From: Saxidomus purpurata
Taxonomy: Eukaryota; Mollusca; Bivalvia; Venerida; Veneridae
Length of the DNA: 64,000 nt
Assembly: GCA_022818135.1 (NCBI GenBank)
Contig: JAFMSR010000019.1
Span: forward strand, 2,170,649 to 2,234,648
Direction of reading: 5' to 3'
The stretch's first letter is position 1. The number at the start of each line of letters is the position of its first letter. Both the position numbers and the translations under genes were made by a program. This document shows, piece after piece, positions 1 through 13,284 of the stretch. The notes beneath the pieces are model-generated. The model was not told the DNA's origin, ran no database searches, and saw nothing but the letters and a program-made list of their open reading frames with translations.

Positions 1-686
1 ATATGTATGGAAGATTATTCATGTAAAAATTACAACACGCTTGCTTCCGAATGCTTCATGATAAACAACACCTGTATGCATTGATTAACACCCTTTATGT
101 CGGCTTATTGCATTTCTGTTAGATAGCCTTGATTAGAATAATGAGTAATAAACAATTAAACTTGTGTCCAAGTCTACCTGTACCTAAATCAAGGAAGTTT
201 TTACATTCCTCTCTCTATCAAAATTGTAACCACTGACCTATATATACTGTGTATATAGGTCTGTGCTGTAACATGTTAGGCTTTACACTATTTTAGTCAC
301 GATAATTAACTAAATAAGATAATGGTTTTGATAATGTAGTGTTTTATGACCCTTATTATTGCCAGGGGCAATACTGCCCTGTAGAAAAATGCAGCTTATC
401 AAAATAGTGCATAATATTGCATAATATGATGTTATGTGACCACATGGGTCCTGAGATAGTGATGGATTAGCGTTTGTCTCAGAAACTATTACAACATGTA
501 CAATAAATTTATAAAATTTGGTAACCAAACCTCACACAAATTTGCCCCCAAAAAATAAAGATAGTGTTAAACTAATAATTTTTTAACAACGAAAATTTAA
601 CACAGCCCTATATATCTATACCATGCATAGTTAAAATTAAAGTTTTAAAGGTTGCTAGTAAATAGTTGATAGATTGTTAGGGAGAC
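1..686. other. Left-edge non-coding sequence
   Basis: AT-rich sequence with no recognisable exon. The next exons of the minus-strand TRIM-like gene could lie here or further left, but no minus-strand acceptor followed by a convincing open phase-1 reading was found. Confidence 0.4.
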
Positions 687-912
687 ACTCAAAATTCCCT
701 TGTTCCAAAAAATGGCATAGTAGTCAAAATCCCCTAAATAGATTTTACATTGTAAGATCAATTTTTTTTCAATCATTTGCTACAGTAAAGTAAAAGTAGA
801 GACAAATAAAACAGTTAGTAAAAACATTTTCATTTTTTAATGCGTTTCCACTTGTTACCCATTGATGGGATTATGACTACTATGCCATTTTTGGACCAAG
901 GGGATTTTGAAG
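687..912. repeat. Small inverted-repeat element (MITE-like)
   Basis: Two arms of about 45 bp (687-735 and 866-912) are near-perfect reverse complements. Both contain the phrase AATGGCATAGTAGTCA next to CAAAATnCCC. The interior (~130 bp) is AT-rich with no ORF. The organisation is that of a non-autonomous DNA transposon, but no family is assigned. It sits directly beside the left limit of the TRIM segmental duplication (about 920). Confidence 0.7.
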
Positions 913-919
913 TACTATG

Positions 920-3900
920 TATGAAGTAATTGTAAAATACAATTTTTATATCACCCATACATGTTTTCATTACTTATATTTCCCCCGCTGTCCAATTGTC
1001 TGTATTTCATCACATTAATATTATGTAAAAGGAATAGAGCACTGTTATTAGATATGAAGGAAATGGCAATGCAACCGGAAAAACGAATGTTCGATTACAT
1101 AAGGTGTTATTATTAATTCTTGTAAGAAAACTTCTTTTATTCTTTCTACGCGTTCGTTGCAAGCGTTGTTTGTTTCATTTCATTGTTTTGTAAACGTATT
1201 TTAACATATATCTTTTATTTATATAAACTATTTTTAAATTTAAAGAAAAATCAAAGTAGAATCTGTTTACATCAGTTATGTTTCATTTATCCTATCTCAC
1301 AAGTTGCTTATTCTGTAATTTACGAAAATTAAACCTGACAAGGTATAAAAATGTTCTGTTATGATTGTTGCACATTTCATACTTGAACATTTCATTTGGC
1401 GGAGATGTTTAATTAAACTACGAATTCATTTTCTGGGCTATATAAATAAGCTCTTAATTTACTTGACTTTCTGAATAATTGAAACATTCTCTTATGTAAA
1501 TGGTTGTACTAGCTTAACTATACACAACAGAAATATAATGTCTAGAGCGTAAATAATGCAGTAAAAATCTTACCTTTGTTTGTTGGTGCTGTATTGTCAT
1601 CAAACTTTCCACTTTTGTTGTCTGGCTTTGCCGTCGTAGTTTGATCTTTGCGACGAGGTACTACAACTGTAATGTTAAAAGAACATATGTAAGCGTGCCA
1701 TTGTAACTAAGATGCACATGTTTTTGCATGGACAATTTCAAACTTCGTAATTTTAAATTCTAGAGCTGTGTCTTTTCGTTTAAAAACGCGTAGCTTAATA
1801 CAGTTGCGACCAATGACTTTCCCCTGTCAAATATACAAAAACAATGTCCTAACATAGAACTATCGACAGTCGGATTAAACATGTACATGTTTTTTGGTGC
1901 TTGTTTTATCTAAGATTGCATTAAACTACTATTATAAAGTATTGTGTTTTATATATCATGTATCGGTCAGAATGACAGAAACGTTCATCTGAAGTTGGGA
2001 CGCAATGTCTATTGTACCTTTGCTATCTAGTCGACGTGCTGAGTTTGTTCCGGTGCCTGACGCCTCTTGGGAATTCTGCACTGTAGCATAATGCCTGTCA
2101 TCAAACCATCCAAGGGTAGGTATTGAACTAAGATAGTGTTCAATACTCTCATCAATTTTGAAGTCAAGTGAATCAGGGGCAGTGGATGAAATGTATTCGA
2201 CTCTTTCTGTTGATTCACCAATGAAACATTTGCTAGTTTTAACCTGGATGAACAACTCGCATTCATTATCTCCCCTGAATGTATCCAGTCGTTTTAGGAT
2301 ATCTTCAGCTTCCTTCTTTGTTTTATCGAGATACTTTCTTTCTTTTTCTAAGCCACTTATAATTAACGTCTCTTTCAAATCCAGTTCGTTGAGACTTTTC
2401 TGTTCTAAATCATCGAAGTACTTGTTTACTTTCTTTCTAAAGTCGGAGATGGTTCGTTTAACCTTTTGCTTTTCCTTTTCAATTCGAGATATATCTGTCT
2501 TTGGGTTATCTACCAATTCACTAAGATCTGAGAGGAAAATCTGAGTTTCCTTTCTGATATTTTGGTATTCGGTGCTCGTCTTAATGCCTTTAGCAGCCTC
2601 AGGTAAATGTTGGGTTTTGGTGCAAGTACTATAAAGATAAAAAAGAACTATTTCAAACGCATACCAAAAACCAGAGATAATTTAATATTCATTCTTTGAC
2701 AGTACATTACATATAAATAAATTATTTTTATGTATTTGTCCGCATCCGGATTAATCTATGATGTTTGTTATCGACATGTGATAAATTGTTTATCTTTGTT
2801 TTATCTAGTTCCCTTATTACATTTGCATAGCCAATACTGCATGTTTAAACTAAAAGTTTTGACTAATGATCTTTCATGCTAACAAGTATTTTAATGTATG
2901 CGGGATGATTATTAAATCAGTTATTTTGTATTTTCATTATGTCATCAGTATAATTATTCACGTCTATCTCTAATATTCGATTGGAATTGAAAGTTTCCCC
3001 AGTGAATAAGTTGATATTTTCTAAATTTGAATATAACATAACAATCAAACATGGCGTCTACTAGGCCATTCACGTTAGTATTTTATTTCCATTCAATGAA
3101 TTATTACACTCAATAACATTATATGTAGCTCACTCGGACGTGGTTGCAACTTAGTAATTCAGCTCAAACGTATGCTGGCTAATTAGGTATTGTCAGCTGC
3201 TATAATTTAAGTATACTTACTTTTTACAGTATACATACACTATTCCTTGATAACACTCTACAGGCCACAACTGCTTGCTACATGGTCAAGATAACAGTGA
3301 CCTCTGTAAGCTGTTCCTTTATTCATTCTAAATGCTTTCCACACAATTTTATCAGAACAGTTCAGTAGAGCGCACTCATATGCCTCTTGTTCATATTGAT
3401 AACGTGTAATAAAATCGTCGGCTTATCTTCCTCCATGGAATGAAAATTCCCCCAGGTTAATATATTAAGCTTCGACCGTTTCCCAATGTTAATTCGAGGG
3501 AGTATCATTGACAAAAATAAAGTGATTTTTTAGACATTTGTGCAAAGAACACGTACAGGTTGCTAGCACTAAGACTTGAACCGGGGGCTTTCAAGTTTTT
3601 ATTTTGGTTCCGTCACAACAGCTTTTATAACAGATATCAATATACTTCATTTAAGAATCCAAAGAGAATATGTAAAACAAATTGGACGTAAATTTAGCGC
3701 TTATCATCTTATCTATATCAATTAAGAGCTTTTTGTTTGTACAGTCAACAAGGATGAAGTGCTGTACGTATTAGATTTTATCAAATTATTACCTGTGATC
3801 CAGAGCCTTGCATACACTGCAGCAGACGATATCATGATTTCCACAGAAGATGTTCACGAGTTCTCCGGCATGTTTAAAACAGCGCTTTGTCGGGAAAGAC

Positions 3901-4525
3901 TTTATTGCGGACTGGCTCACTGCTGTGAACTGTCCCTTATCCAGTAGCGTGTGTCTTCTATTCAAGGGAATACGGTTGTGTGATTTAACACATGGGTCAC
4001 ATATGTAAACCAAACATTCTTCGCAGTAACGATCAGCTTCCACGTGTCTTCCTTCATCTCCACACAGAGAACACGGAAAGTCATAGAAAGATTCATGTCC
4101 ACCTTCTAACGTCCTAGATAAATTATGTCTGGTTGCCATATTGTAATAGATTTGCCACGTCCCTTCGGTAAAGCTTTACAATATGCATACACTTTTAAGT
4201 AAGCTATTTTCTGATTTATATCTCCTTTTATATGTTCCTACAATTTAAATAATTTCCTGATGTTTAATACATAGTTGTAAAACCACAAATCAAGATGTAA
4301 CTAAATGTCGGCGTTATTTTACTTTATTATTTTCCTTATCGCTGGCCTAGATACCCGGATGAATCAACATGTAACTTGATATATCGTGATTGTACGTCCT
4401 GTTTATTTATAAACTGTTAAATTGAAGGTGAGTATGAACTTTCATTCAGTTACTTGATAACTGACAATATATTTAAAGTTATCGATCTTTCACCCTTAAG
4501 AATAACCATGTAAGTGTTAGGTGTG
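920..4525. repeat. Segmental duplication, TRIM unit copy 1
   Basis: Exons, introns and flanks of this stretch align by eye with about 57215-61980 in the same orientation. Homology fades near 920 / 57215 on the left and near 4525 / 61980 on the right. Copy 2 is longer mainly because introns 1-2 carry an extra repeat array (about 59500-60370) missing here. Confidence 0.75.
1574..4139 (-). CDS. TRIM-like protein: double B-box, coiled coil, no RING (copy 1, 3' end outside)
   Basis: Model: exon 1 4139-3793, exon 2 2628-2018, exon 3 1666-1574, all with GT/AG borders (donors ACAG|GTAATA, AAAG|GTACAA, AAAG|GTAAGA). It gives about 350 residues and stays open after exon 3. Residues 20-66 form B-box 1 (C23, C26, C39, C42, C47, C50, H54, H63). 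Residues 87-120 form B-box 2 (C87, H90, C99, H102, C107, C110, H115), whose last ligands lie across intron 1. Exon 2 then gives a long charged helix rich in K/E/L, a probable coiled coil, starting about residue 150 with KQKVKRTISDFRKKV. Exon 3 is a T/K/D-rich linker. There is no RING upstream, so it is not an evident E3 by itself; RING-less B-box/coiled-coil proteins are expanded in bivalves. The start is the ATG opening MATRHNLSRT. Without splicing at 2018, exon 2 reads into a stop near 1956. A C-terminal domain, such as NHL repeats, would lie beyond what is visible. Confidence 0.8.
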
Positions 4526-5239
4526 GTGTTTAGTGTTGTTTAAAACAATTTTCAAATGAAACAATATGACCTTGAAACTTAAACCTGGTACTTTTGCGCA
4601 AAAAAATCGCTCGGTTCATATTATTCGCATCTAAGCACATTTGCGAAATAAAACAGTATACGTTACCACAGGTCGAAATTTTCCAGTGAACAGGTTATCT
4701 TTTTGATGGTATTTTTAACAAATAAAACTACAGCTTTTACACCTCGGAAATACACTGGTCTCAGATAGTCACCTCAGTATCTAAAATAAACCACAAATGC
4801 GTACACACTAATTAGCAATATGGTAAAAACGCACTTTAGCTTACCTCCGCTGTTAAACTTTCGTCGCAAAATTTAATTACCTGTGCTCAAAGTCGAGCAA
4901 ATATCCAATGGTCATCGTTAGTGAGTACATAATTTATATGTTCGAAATTACCTTATTATGTTGCAGATTACAATGGTCACAAAATAATCCATGCTTTAAT
5001 TTTTAGTGTCTGCATGGTAAATTCTTATAAGAAATGTTCATGCAAGTATTCAGCATCCTTATTGTCAACTATTCCACAGTATACCCTTACTTATTTAATA
5101 GAATAAATGTGTTTCATTGCAACTATTATAACGATATTGACAGAATGCATCTTTAAAAATGTTTACATTGAAAACAACCCTCACAATAACTTGAAGTTGA
5201 ATACCATACTGTACCTAAAATGTACATGTACCTCTGTAT
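4526..5239. other. Intergenic, nothing recognised
   Basis: This stretch lies between the divergent starts of the TRIM-like gene (minus) and the FReD unit (plus). It is AT-rich with no exon-like segment, so any shared promoter would lie here. Nothing specific can be pointed to. Confidence 0.4.
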
Positions 5240-5640
5240 TCCAAACTGATCAACAGCAAAACAATAACAAAGCGTCAACAGGTAGCTATTGCAAAAACAA
5301 CCACTCGCTACAAATTTATGTTACATGTACCATGTGATGTAAAGTGCAAAATATAGGACCATTCAACGACATGTACGAGTTTAAAACGATAAGCTATCAA
5401 GGAATGAGATACAATGTAAATAAATATCCAGATATAGAATAGTATACATAAGTTTAAATTCACATATATTCACAATATGAAGTCTTGTCTAAAGGTCCTC
5501 ATTTTTCCAATATTTTCCGGAAAAAATATTCCGTTGGAAAAACATAACATGTTACATGTACATGCATATTAATTATCATATAACTCATACAAGCACCATC
5601 TTTCAAAACGTGCATTTCATTCTGCCAAAAAGTACAATAT
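5240..5640 (+). pseudogene. Coding-like C-terminal segment of an unrecognised gene, frame broken
   Basis: The last ~30 codons before the stop at about 5440 read GPFNDMYEFKTISYQG... and resemble the end of the minus-strand frame at 37074-37301 (GPFSNIDEFKTICYQG...), with several third-position differences. Upstream, small indels put this copy out of frame relative to the other. I do not recognise the family. The pairing shows that the segment is duplicated and that the second copy is inverted. Confidence 0.4.
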
Positions 5641-5933
5641 ATGAAAATGTCTAATCACTTAGGGCAATGCGGATATTTATACATTTGTACGATAATAACC
5701 GTAGTGTAAAGTTTTAAGTTTAAATTATTTAGCTTCCGTTGATTAAATGTATTGCATTTCATGTCAAAGTTTTTTTGAGGCGGCTAGTGTGATTTATTCA
5801 AATTAAAGATAACAGTTGTCTACGCAGATTTAAAACGCCATATAGTATGACAAATTGAAAATATTGAAAAACATTTAAGGACAGTTCTTTTATTATTATT
5901 TAATAACGTTTTCTTATACTTTCAGCACTAAGT

Positions 5934-8318
5934 ATGACGTATCCACCAGTCATCATCTTTACAGTTTTCCTGTTTCCAGCCATCCATTACGATAATAATA
6001 TTTTATTTTACAACAAGTGATATGAAAAAGAGACACACTCTATAAGGATGAGGAAGTTGTCAATAATAATATAGTTAAAGTTTACATCTAAAGGAACCTA
6101 TCAAAATGTTTAAAATTGAGATAAATAGGCCTTGAATTGATACTATCTTCTTACTTACAAAGTGTACCAAACAGAAAAGAAAACAATAATTGTAACAATT
6201 CGTGTGACAAAATTTAATAAAGCCCCGAATCTGTTAGAAAGAAACCAGCATACGTATTCATATAATACAGCTATATGATGACAATTTTGCAAATTATCCC
6301 TGTATATACATACATATTCACCCCACCTGGCTGTCAGAAGATCCAATTATAAAATTCTAGGTATAGATTAGTCAAGCTTACGGTGAAACAATATTCAGTT
6401 GTGAAAATAATTAGTATGAGATTTTATTAAGCTGGAGGACTTTTAACGGACTGCTATGATATTTACAAAAACTGAATAAGGGATGACGGTGTTTATACAG
6501 TTGTCAGTTGGCAAACTCATCGACATATTAAAGTATATTGTGACATGTTTACTGATGGAGTTGGCTGGACAGTAAGTAAATTTTCAACGAAAATTCCAAC
6601 GACTTCCAATTAAGCTGGAGACATAAACTTGTCACGTTGTCCGTCCATCCGTTTGTACGTTAAAGCATATATACATCCAGAACCATATCTACAAAACCCT
6701 TCGATAAGTTTTCTAAAAAATACTGAAAATGTTCAACATCAACAAATAATTTAGTGGTCAACAACACATTAAAAGTTCGAATTTCAATGAAAAAAGATTA
6801 AAATCTTTGACAATGTGTCTAAGTCTTAAGATGACTTTTATGTAATTAAACAAACATACATTCAATGTCATGTAGTATGTTCGTTTTGCAATCAGTTTGT
6901 GCATCCTGAGCTAATTTTACAAATGATACGTTATTTTTTTCCAATAAGAACATGTAAAAGTAATTAAACATGACAATACAGCGAGCCTTGTTTAAACAGG
7001 TACCTATGTCAAAGATTTACAACAATACAATAGCTAATACGGATTATTCTATTTTCTGACATAGGTGTTTCAGCAACGTTTCAATGGATCAGTGGATTTC
7101 TTTAGAAACCTTTCTGAATATGAACACGGATTCGGCCATTTGAATGCAGAATTTTGGCTAGGTATGAATACCTTTTCTCTAGAGTTAACGATTTCTATTA
7201 GTACTACAAGCGTAACCTTTCTAATTATTATGTGTTATGTTGAGAAAAACTGAAGTTTAATGAAGAACATGACATACGTACATGTCAATGCACATCTTAT
7301 TCCTGTCTATTTTAATCGTCTATATTTGCACATATTTATTGTCTCAATTCAGTTCTATTAAACCAAGCTCAACTAAAATATTTTTTACCAAATGTTTACA
7401 GGCCTTGATTACATACAGAAATTAGCTAGTCAAGGAGAAACGAAGCTATCTATCTACATGTATAGAACTAGAAGATGCCGGTTTCACCAAAGCTTATGAA
7501 AAATTTAAAAGCCTTTATCTTTCAAACTGTCAAGACTACACCCTTCAATTTGGACCAACTATGGAATATTTCGGAAGTAAGAGTATTGCTTCTTATTTAT
7601 CAGTGTACATAAATTCATAACAACCCATCGTTTTTAACTATGTTTGCACTCTTTATATCGCACGATATAGCCATCTCTCTATGTTTAAATATACACAGAT
7701 GTATGTCCAAACACTCGAATGATTGATCTATAAACGTGTATTTATTTTAAATACATTTTTAAATGCAAACCTTAGTTTTAACAGTACAAAATGTAGCGTA
7801 TACTAGTCTTCATGTAAAACAAGTACATTGTATTGTTTTTCATATTTAACATAATTTAAAACTTTAAGATTTCGCAGCTCACAGCGCTGTATTAGACGTC
7901 CAAGTCACTGTTTATTAGTCGATAAACATAAACAATGCCTTATTTGTGAATCTAAAAAATATATACATAACTATTACTTGTGTTGCTGTACCTCTCTTGC
8001 TTAAGAGCTTAAATTTATCTCATACAATATTGTTTACAATAAGTTTCAAGCAGTAATCGATTTGATCCATTTCACAACGGTGGCAAGTTCTCCACTCACG
8101 ACCACGATGCAGAGTCTTCAAGTGGCGATTGTGCTGTAAAATTCCATGGCGCCTGGTGGTATAACAATTGCTATACAGCGAATCTAAATCGAGAGTACAT
8201 TACACCTGGGAGAGAAGATGATAAGGCGATGCTTTCCGTCAGTTTCCGTGGCTTTAGCTCCTTAAAATTCAGTAGGATGATGATAAGAAGAGGGATATAT
8301 GAATCGGACATGGTTTAG
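5934..8318 (+). pseudogene. Fibrinogen-related (FReD) lectin pseudogene
   Basis: All five exons of the intact paralogue (39674-42613) are present: 5934-5991, 6432-6571, 7065-7161, 7402-7576 and 8044-8318. Three lesions are visible. (1) The exon 1 donor G|GTAATA has become G|ATAATA. (2) In exon 2 the Gly codon of YKNG is TGA (6473-6475). (3) Exon 4 has 10 extra bases near 7447-7465 (175 nt against 165), shifting the frame. The invariant GGGW motif is also altered to GVGW. Exons 3 and 5 remain open: VFQQRFNGSVDF in exon 3, and the cysteine/calcium-site region in exon 5 ending at TAG 8316-8318. Introns align with the paralogue throughout, so it arose by segmental duplication, not retroposition. 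Confidence 0.88.
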
Positions 8319-8861
8319 ACATGATATCAATACTTATTTCAGAATGATTCTTAGACCTGATTTAGATGGTATACCAAGCCGTGGGTTAGATATGATAAGA
8401 AAACATTGTTTGTTCAGATCAACTTCCTTGCACCAAGTCTAGGTTACAAATCACTAATACATGCCTTTGGAATACTACGCTCAAGTACAGCTTCAATTTA
8501 GCAGTGTTGTGCCGTTTATGTGTATGTCCACAGTGACGCTTGCATGTTTGAAACTAGACGTACCCGAAATGTGTGAGATTTATTCGAGTTGGCGTAAAAT
8601 GGTAAACAATTTCGGAACTGTCAGTCACTGTTACAAAACGGTTTTCATTTGGATCTTGAAGTAAACGTTTACGGAAAATGTAATTACTTAGGCTATATAT
8701 GCAATAGGTTTTTATAAATATGCATTATTCTATATGAAGTAATTGAAGCTGAAACTGGGTCTATGTGTGAACTGTGTTGTTTACCTTCTTATTGATATAT
8801 AGTAGCTAGGGTTTGTTTTAACTAAAATGCACTGTTTGGGTCCCAGGTACGCTACACTCAC

Positions 8862-8915
8862 CTGTGTGATAGACTTGCGGCACTTTGTGTTGATGTTTGT
8901 TACCAGATTTAATAT
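8862..8915 (-). other. Possible 54-nt phase-1 exon of unknown gene
   Basis: On the minus strand an acceptor AATTTTTCAG| and a strong donor CACAG|GTGAGT bracket 54 nt. Read in phase 1/1 it gives IKSGNKHQHKVPQVYHT. The stretch recurs at 63900-64000 with the same acceptor, but there the frame hits TAA and the donor is missing. No domain is recognised. It could be a remnant exon or a chance open stretch in a dispersed repeat. Confidence 0.25.
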
Positions 8916-11900
8916 CTGAAAAATTAGCATCAGAAAATAATGAATGTTGTTCGAAAAAGAGGTATTTAATTATCACAATAGTAAACAAAAAGTATGGAAG
9001 TTGCACGAGGATTGATTAGTGTACTAGTGAAAAATAGAAAGTTTATTTTTATAAATCAGTTTCATAAGCAAAAAGCTAAATACAGAATACAAAGATGTAT
9101 GAGTATCTCTATACACTTTTCAGTGAATTCTCGGCCGAATAATAAACCACGTGCTACATGTAGCAACTCTCCATCTAAGGTTATGAACTCCTCCCGGGAA
9201 ATTCAAATTGTTGACAGTTGAGTTGAAAAAAATATAGTAAATTTCTTTGACATTTACACACAAAATACTAATGTACCAATAGAAACATAAAATTACAAAA
9301 TACACCTGTGCATATTTTAAATTAATTCATTATCTAGTTCTTTCAGGGCTTTAGAAGGGGTTCTCTGGTGTTTACCATGCACATTTTATATGGAAACCTT
9401 CCCCAGAGCCATCCTGTGGTTTTGATATTCCAGTTGGGGGTTTACGTAAGATTTCTTAACCTTTAAGACAGTTTTGACAAACATGTTGCAATGGCTGTTT
9501 ACTGGGTTGATTGGATCGTTGTTTCCCACGTGAAGATAAACGTTTAGTAAAATGAGTCAGTGCCTAATGGGCATTTGTTCATTCAAAAACTTTAAATGGT
9601 TCTTTGTCGCTATAACAATCTCACCTCATTTGTACAATTCGAGTAGTAAAACATATTTCAAACATAAATCCCTATAAAGTTGTCATCGGAAAATATACTT
9701 AAACTTATATATGTGCTATCGTCACTACCATGTTCAGAGTCTGTGATACTATTATACATCGTGTATCTTTTTCTAGTGTTGTGTTATGTTTAAAAATAAA
9801 ACAGCATTTCAAACGTCGGATCTTAAAGTTTCATTGATAAAACATTGGTATGAATAGAAACATATCCACCAAAAGGTCAAAGATATTTACAAAATAGATT
9901 ATATAGTTATGTTGTCCATTTTGTGTTATAATGACATAGAATCAATCACATTCATGTCGGCGATCCTCAAATGATCCAGTCTCTTTAATTCTATTATCAA
10001 GCCAGTGTATTTGAATTAAGAACATGGTTTAAATGAAGTCACGCATCAAAATGACGCCAAAGTGTTCTGTACTTTGAATGCATTAAAACGTGCATATCTC
10101 CTGACTTTTTGATTTACAGAATATTTGCCACAAGTAAACTTAACAATACCCGTTATACGACGATATTGCTAAAGATAACGTACGATGAACTCCTGGATAA
10201 CACGTTTTTTTCCTCCAATAATGTAAACATGAAATTACGATTGTGCTATATCGAAAATACCATCGACATCTTATTACATCTAATTATAATTTGTTTATAC
10301 ATCCTCATGCATCAGTGGTTTGCCAACCTTTCAGACAAATTATGTAACGAATGCTCTGGACGTACGGGAATGGGTTTATAGTGTTACTGATAGTTTAGAC
10401 AATAAGGTTGATATTCTAGAATATGTTGATACATAGTGTCTACTTTATTTTTAATTGTAAAAATAAAAGTCATAGTGAATAGAAGTCTTAATAACTTTAA
10501 AGAAGGAATGCATAAAACCCAGTTTTAGTCATATCTCAGCCAAGTCTATACCATACAATTAATGTTGCAGCTATTCTTACATTACAGTCACTATTACTTG
10601 CATGTGTCTTTTATTGTGAGTATAGCAGTATGATTTACTACTTTCAGTAAAAGTACCTAAAAGTAAATTCTGATAGGAATATAAGAAATAATAAACGATT
10701 TTACTCTGAAATATTTTCTTCAGAGACAATAAAGTGTTTATACATGTATACAAAAACTAGACGAGCGAGAATATAAAGTATGCAATTTTATTATTACAAC
10801 AGGAATTTCGATAGGCGAACACCTAGATTTAAAGGTCAAGAACAACTGAAACTTGCCGCGTGATATGTGAATTACCTATAAAAGACGATGTAAAAATAGC
10901 TTACATAAGATCCCGGATTCTAGCCAACATTTCTCAGTTACGCGAAATAAAAAACTCCTAGGTTTGAAAAGCTGCCAATTTTCATTACGAACATACACAT
11001 CCAAACATCAGAAACAAGCAAGTTTGCCAAAGCGGATCTATGTTTTTTTTGTTGTAATTTACTGATAAACAAAGTTCAAAGATATAAAAGTGCACTCTCT
11101 CCGGAAATTCAAACTAAATTGAGCATTAGAAATTTGGCAGTGCAACAACATTTTGTCGACTACTTTTGCACATATGTTTATATAGAACTAATTTGTTTTT
11201 TCTCAGACGAATAACAAGGCAGGCAAGTTTCCGTGTGTTTCATAAGAAACACTTCTAAACTCCTGTAACTGATTTCTGTTCAGACATAAACACCACACTA
11301 ACATTAACAGGGCTTAAATTCTATTATTATACATGTTGTTTGTTTGCAGGAGAAAAATGATACACGAGTTTTAACAATGAGATAACGACAACTATTTGTT
11401 ATATAACAAGTTAAAGCTGAATCCGTATGGTAATACATGTAGTTAAGTTGAAAGCTCCAACGATAACAACAAAATAATTAATTAGCACAATCGGGTAATG
11501 TATGCATGTGCATGCGCATGTGTGTAACAATACAAGTGAGTGTAATTGAAAGAAGATGATAAACGTGTGCCACATAAAGGGCGGTATATATTTGTTGTTT
11601 GTTTTGGGGTTTTGACCCTGAGGGCATCAACCAGTGTTTTGGCGAGTTTCTTTCATGCTTTGGCTGCAACTACACATTGTTAGAAATGACGTGTTGTACG
11701 TGAATTAAATACGTGTAATAAAAGCAAAAATAGCAGGAACATCACAAACTTATAAACAGTTATATGTCCGTCCGTTTATCTGTATGTTCGGCTGAAGGTC
11801 AATGGCCCTGTTAATTTAATTTTTATTTCAAGAATAAATTATTATCTCAGCGTTAACTTTTTTCACGGGATCCATTCCCGTCAATACTAATCAAAAAGAA

Positions 11901-13284
11901 GAGAATCAGCATGCAAACTCCAAAACATGGCTTGAATGATTAACACGTTTATATTCTCAAGTGAGCTTTTAGGGCCATCATACCTCTCTTGTAATGTTCA
12001 TGCATGCTACACTCGCAGCAAATCCCATTGGATGCTTTTTAAGCAGCCGACGTGTAAGATAAACTGTTAACTGATTCAGAAACGCTCTGATTTATTTCTG
12101 ATTTCGATGATTGGCTGTTTTATAAATATATGATGTAGCGAAACATTCTCCTTCAGTTGTGTATATCAGGTTACACACCAGAAAAGAACCAATCATCACT
12201 GCTGCGCCTTTTCACTTGTATCATCAGGAGTTTGATCTGATATTGTTAGTAGGATTGGGGTATTTGTGATATTTGAATCAAATCAAGCAAATTATTTTAG
12301 GCTTTGCGAGGAGGTAATAAGGGTTTCTTTCTAAACGTTTTCTGGAGTAGTATGTATATGCGTTAAACTTGATTAAGGTCACAGGAGGATTAAACAACAT
12401 CATTAACTGGTGCATTCGTCCGCATAAATGTTTAAAAGTCTTTTTAAAATTATGTTGACAGCTCAATCTGGCACGCGGGTATTCTAACGATTGTTCTTTG
12501 TGGGAAACAGATTCAACCGACCAAATTTGGGAAGGCAAAACCTTTATACCGTCTGCTGTTTTTGGTGTTTTTACACATTGGATTTATGTTTTAATATGAA
12601 CTGCATATATTACTAAGTTAAACCAAATACGTATTTTTAGATTATAAGTTTGGCCTTGGAGTCGAAGTTTACCTTCTGGAGATATGCTGTTCTTTGGTAA
12701 GATATTTTGTCAAGTTTCTGTGCAGTGAACCTTTTTTTGATAATTGCACCTTGGTCAATCTCTAATAAACTTCTGTTGTAACATGGTAAAGTTAATTTTA
12801 TTGTTTTGCTAGATTCACGCTATGTTATTAAACATCATACTAAGTCTGACAAATAACATAGTAACTTTCCTTAAATCAACTTTAGTTACGTTTTAAAAGT
12901 ACACCGTGCGTTTATGAATTTGGTACCTTTCATATTTTTAACGTAATATATTACATGTTTCTTTTATCATCTGTATCTGTTTTAACGTCTTCGGTCTGCG
13001 CAGCTATTGAAAACTGCATATACTAACTGTAAAAAATATCGTTTATATACCAGTTCAATATGTAAACCATTATTCTAACCTTGTCATTTTGTCTTATATC
13101 GGCTATGATGAATTCAAGCATGATATGCCAAAGACGGTATATCAAGCTATATGTAGTTGACCGGAACTATTTTCAGCTGTTGAAAATTACCCCTGCATAT
13201 TTTAACATAACTCTGTCATTCTATTGTGAAGGTGCGAAGCCTCTTATTATTCTGATTCTTTCTAATTAAAATAATTGTAAAAGT

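Noticed and set aside
2027..2544. Open frames antisense to and overlapping TRIM exon 2 (also 58422-58808)
   Set aside because: They are mirror frames of a real coding exon conserved in both copies. No splice or domain support.
12278..12538. 86-codon minus-strand open frame
   Set aside because: Somewhat basic and protein-like, but no family was recognised and there is no second copy or splice support. It could be a fragment of a mobile element and is not claimed.
12641..12697. Exon-like stretch between TTTTTAG and GGTAAGAT upstream of the ShK exon
   Set aside because: Two frames are open and the phase does not fit cleanly to the phase-1 chain of the downstream gene. Too short to support.
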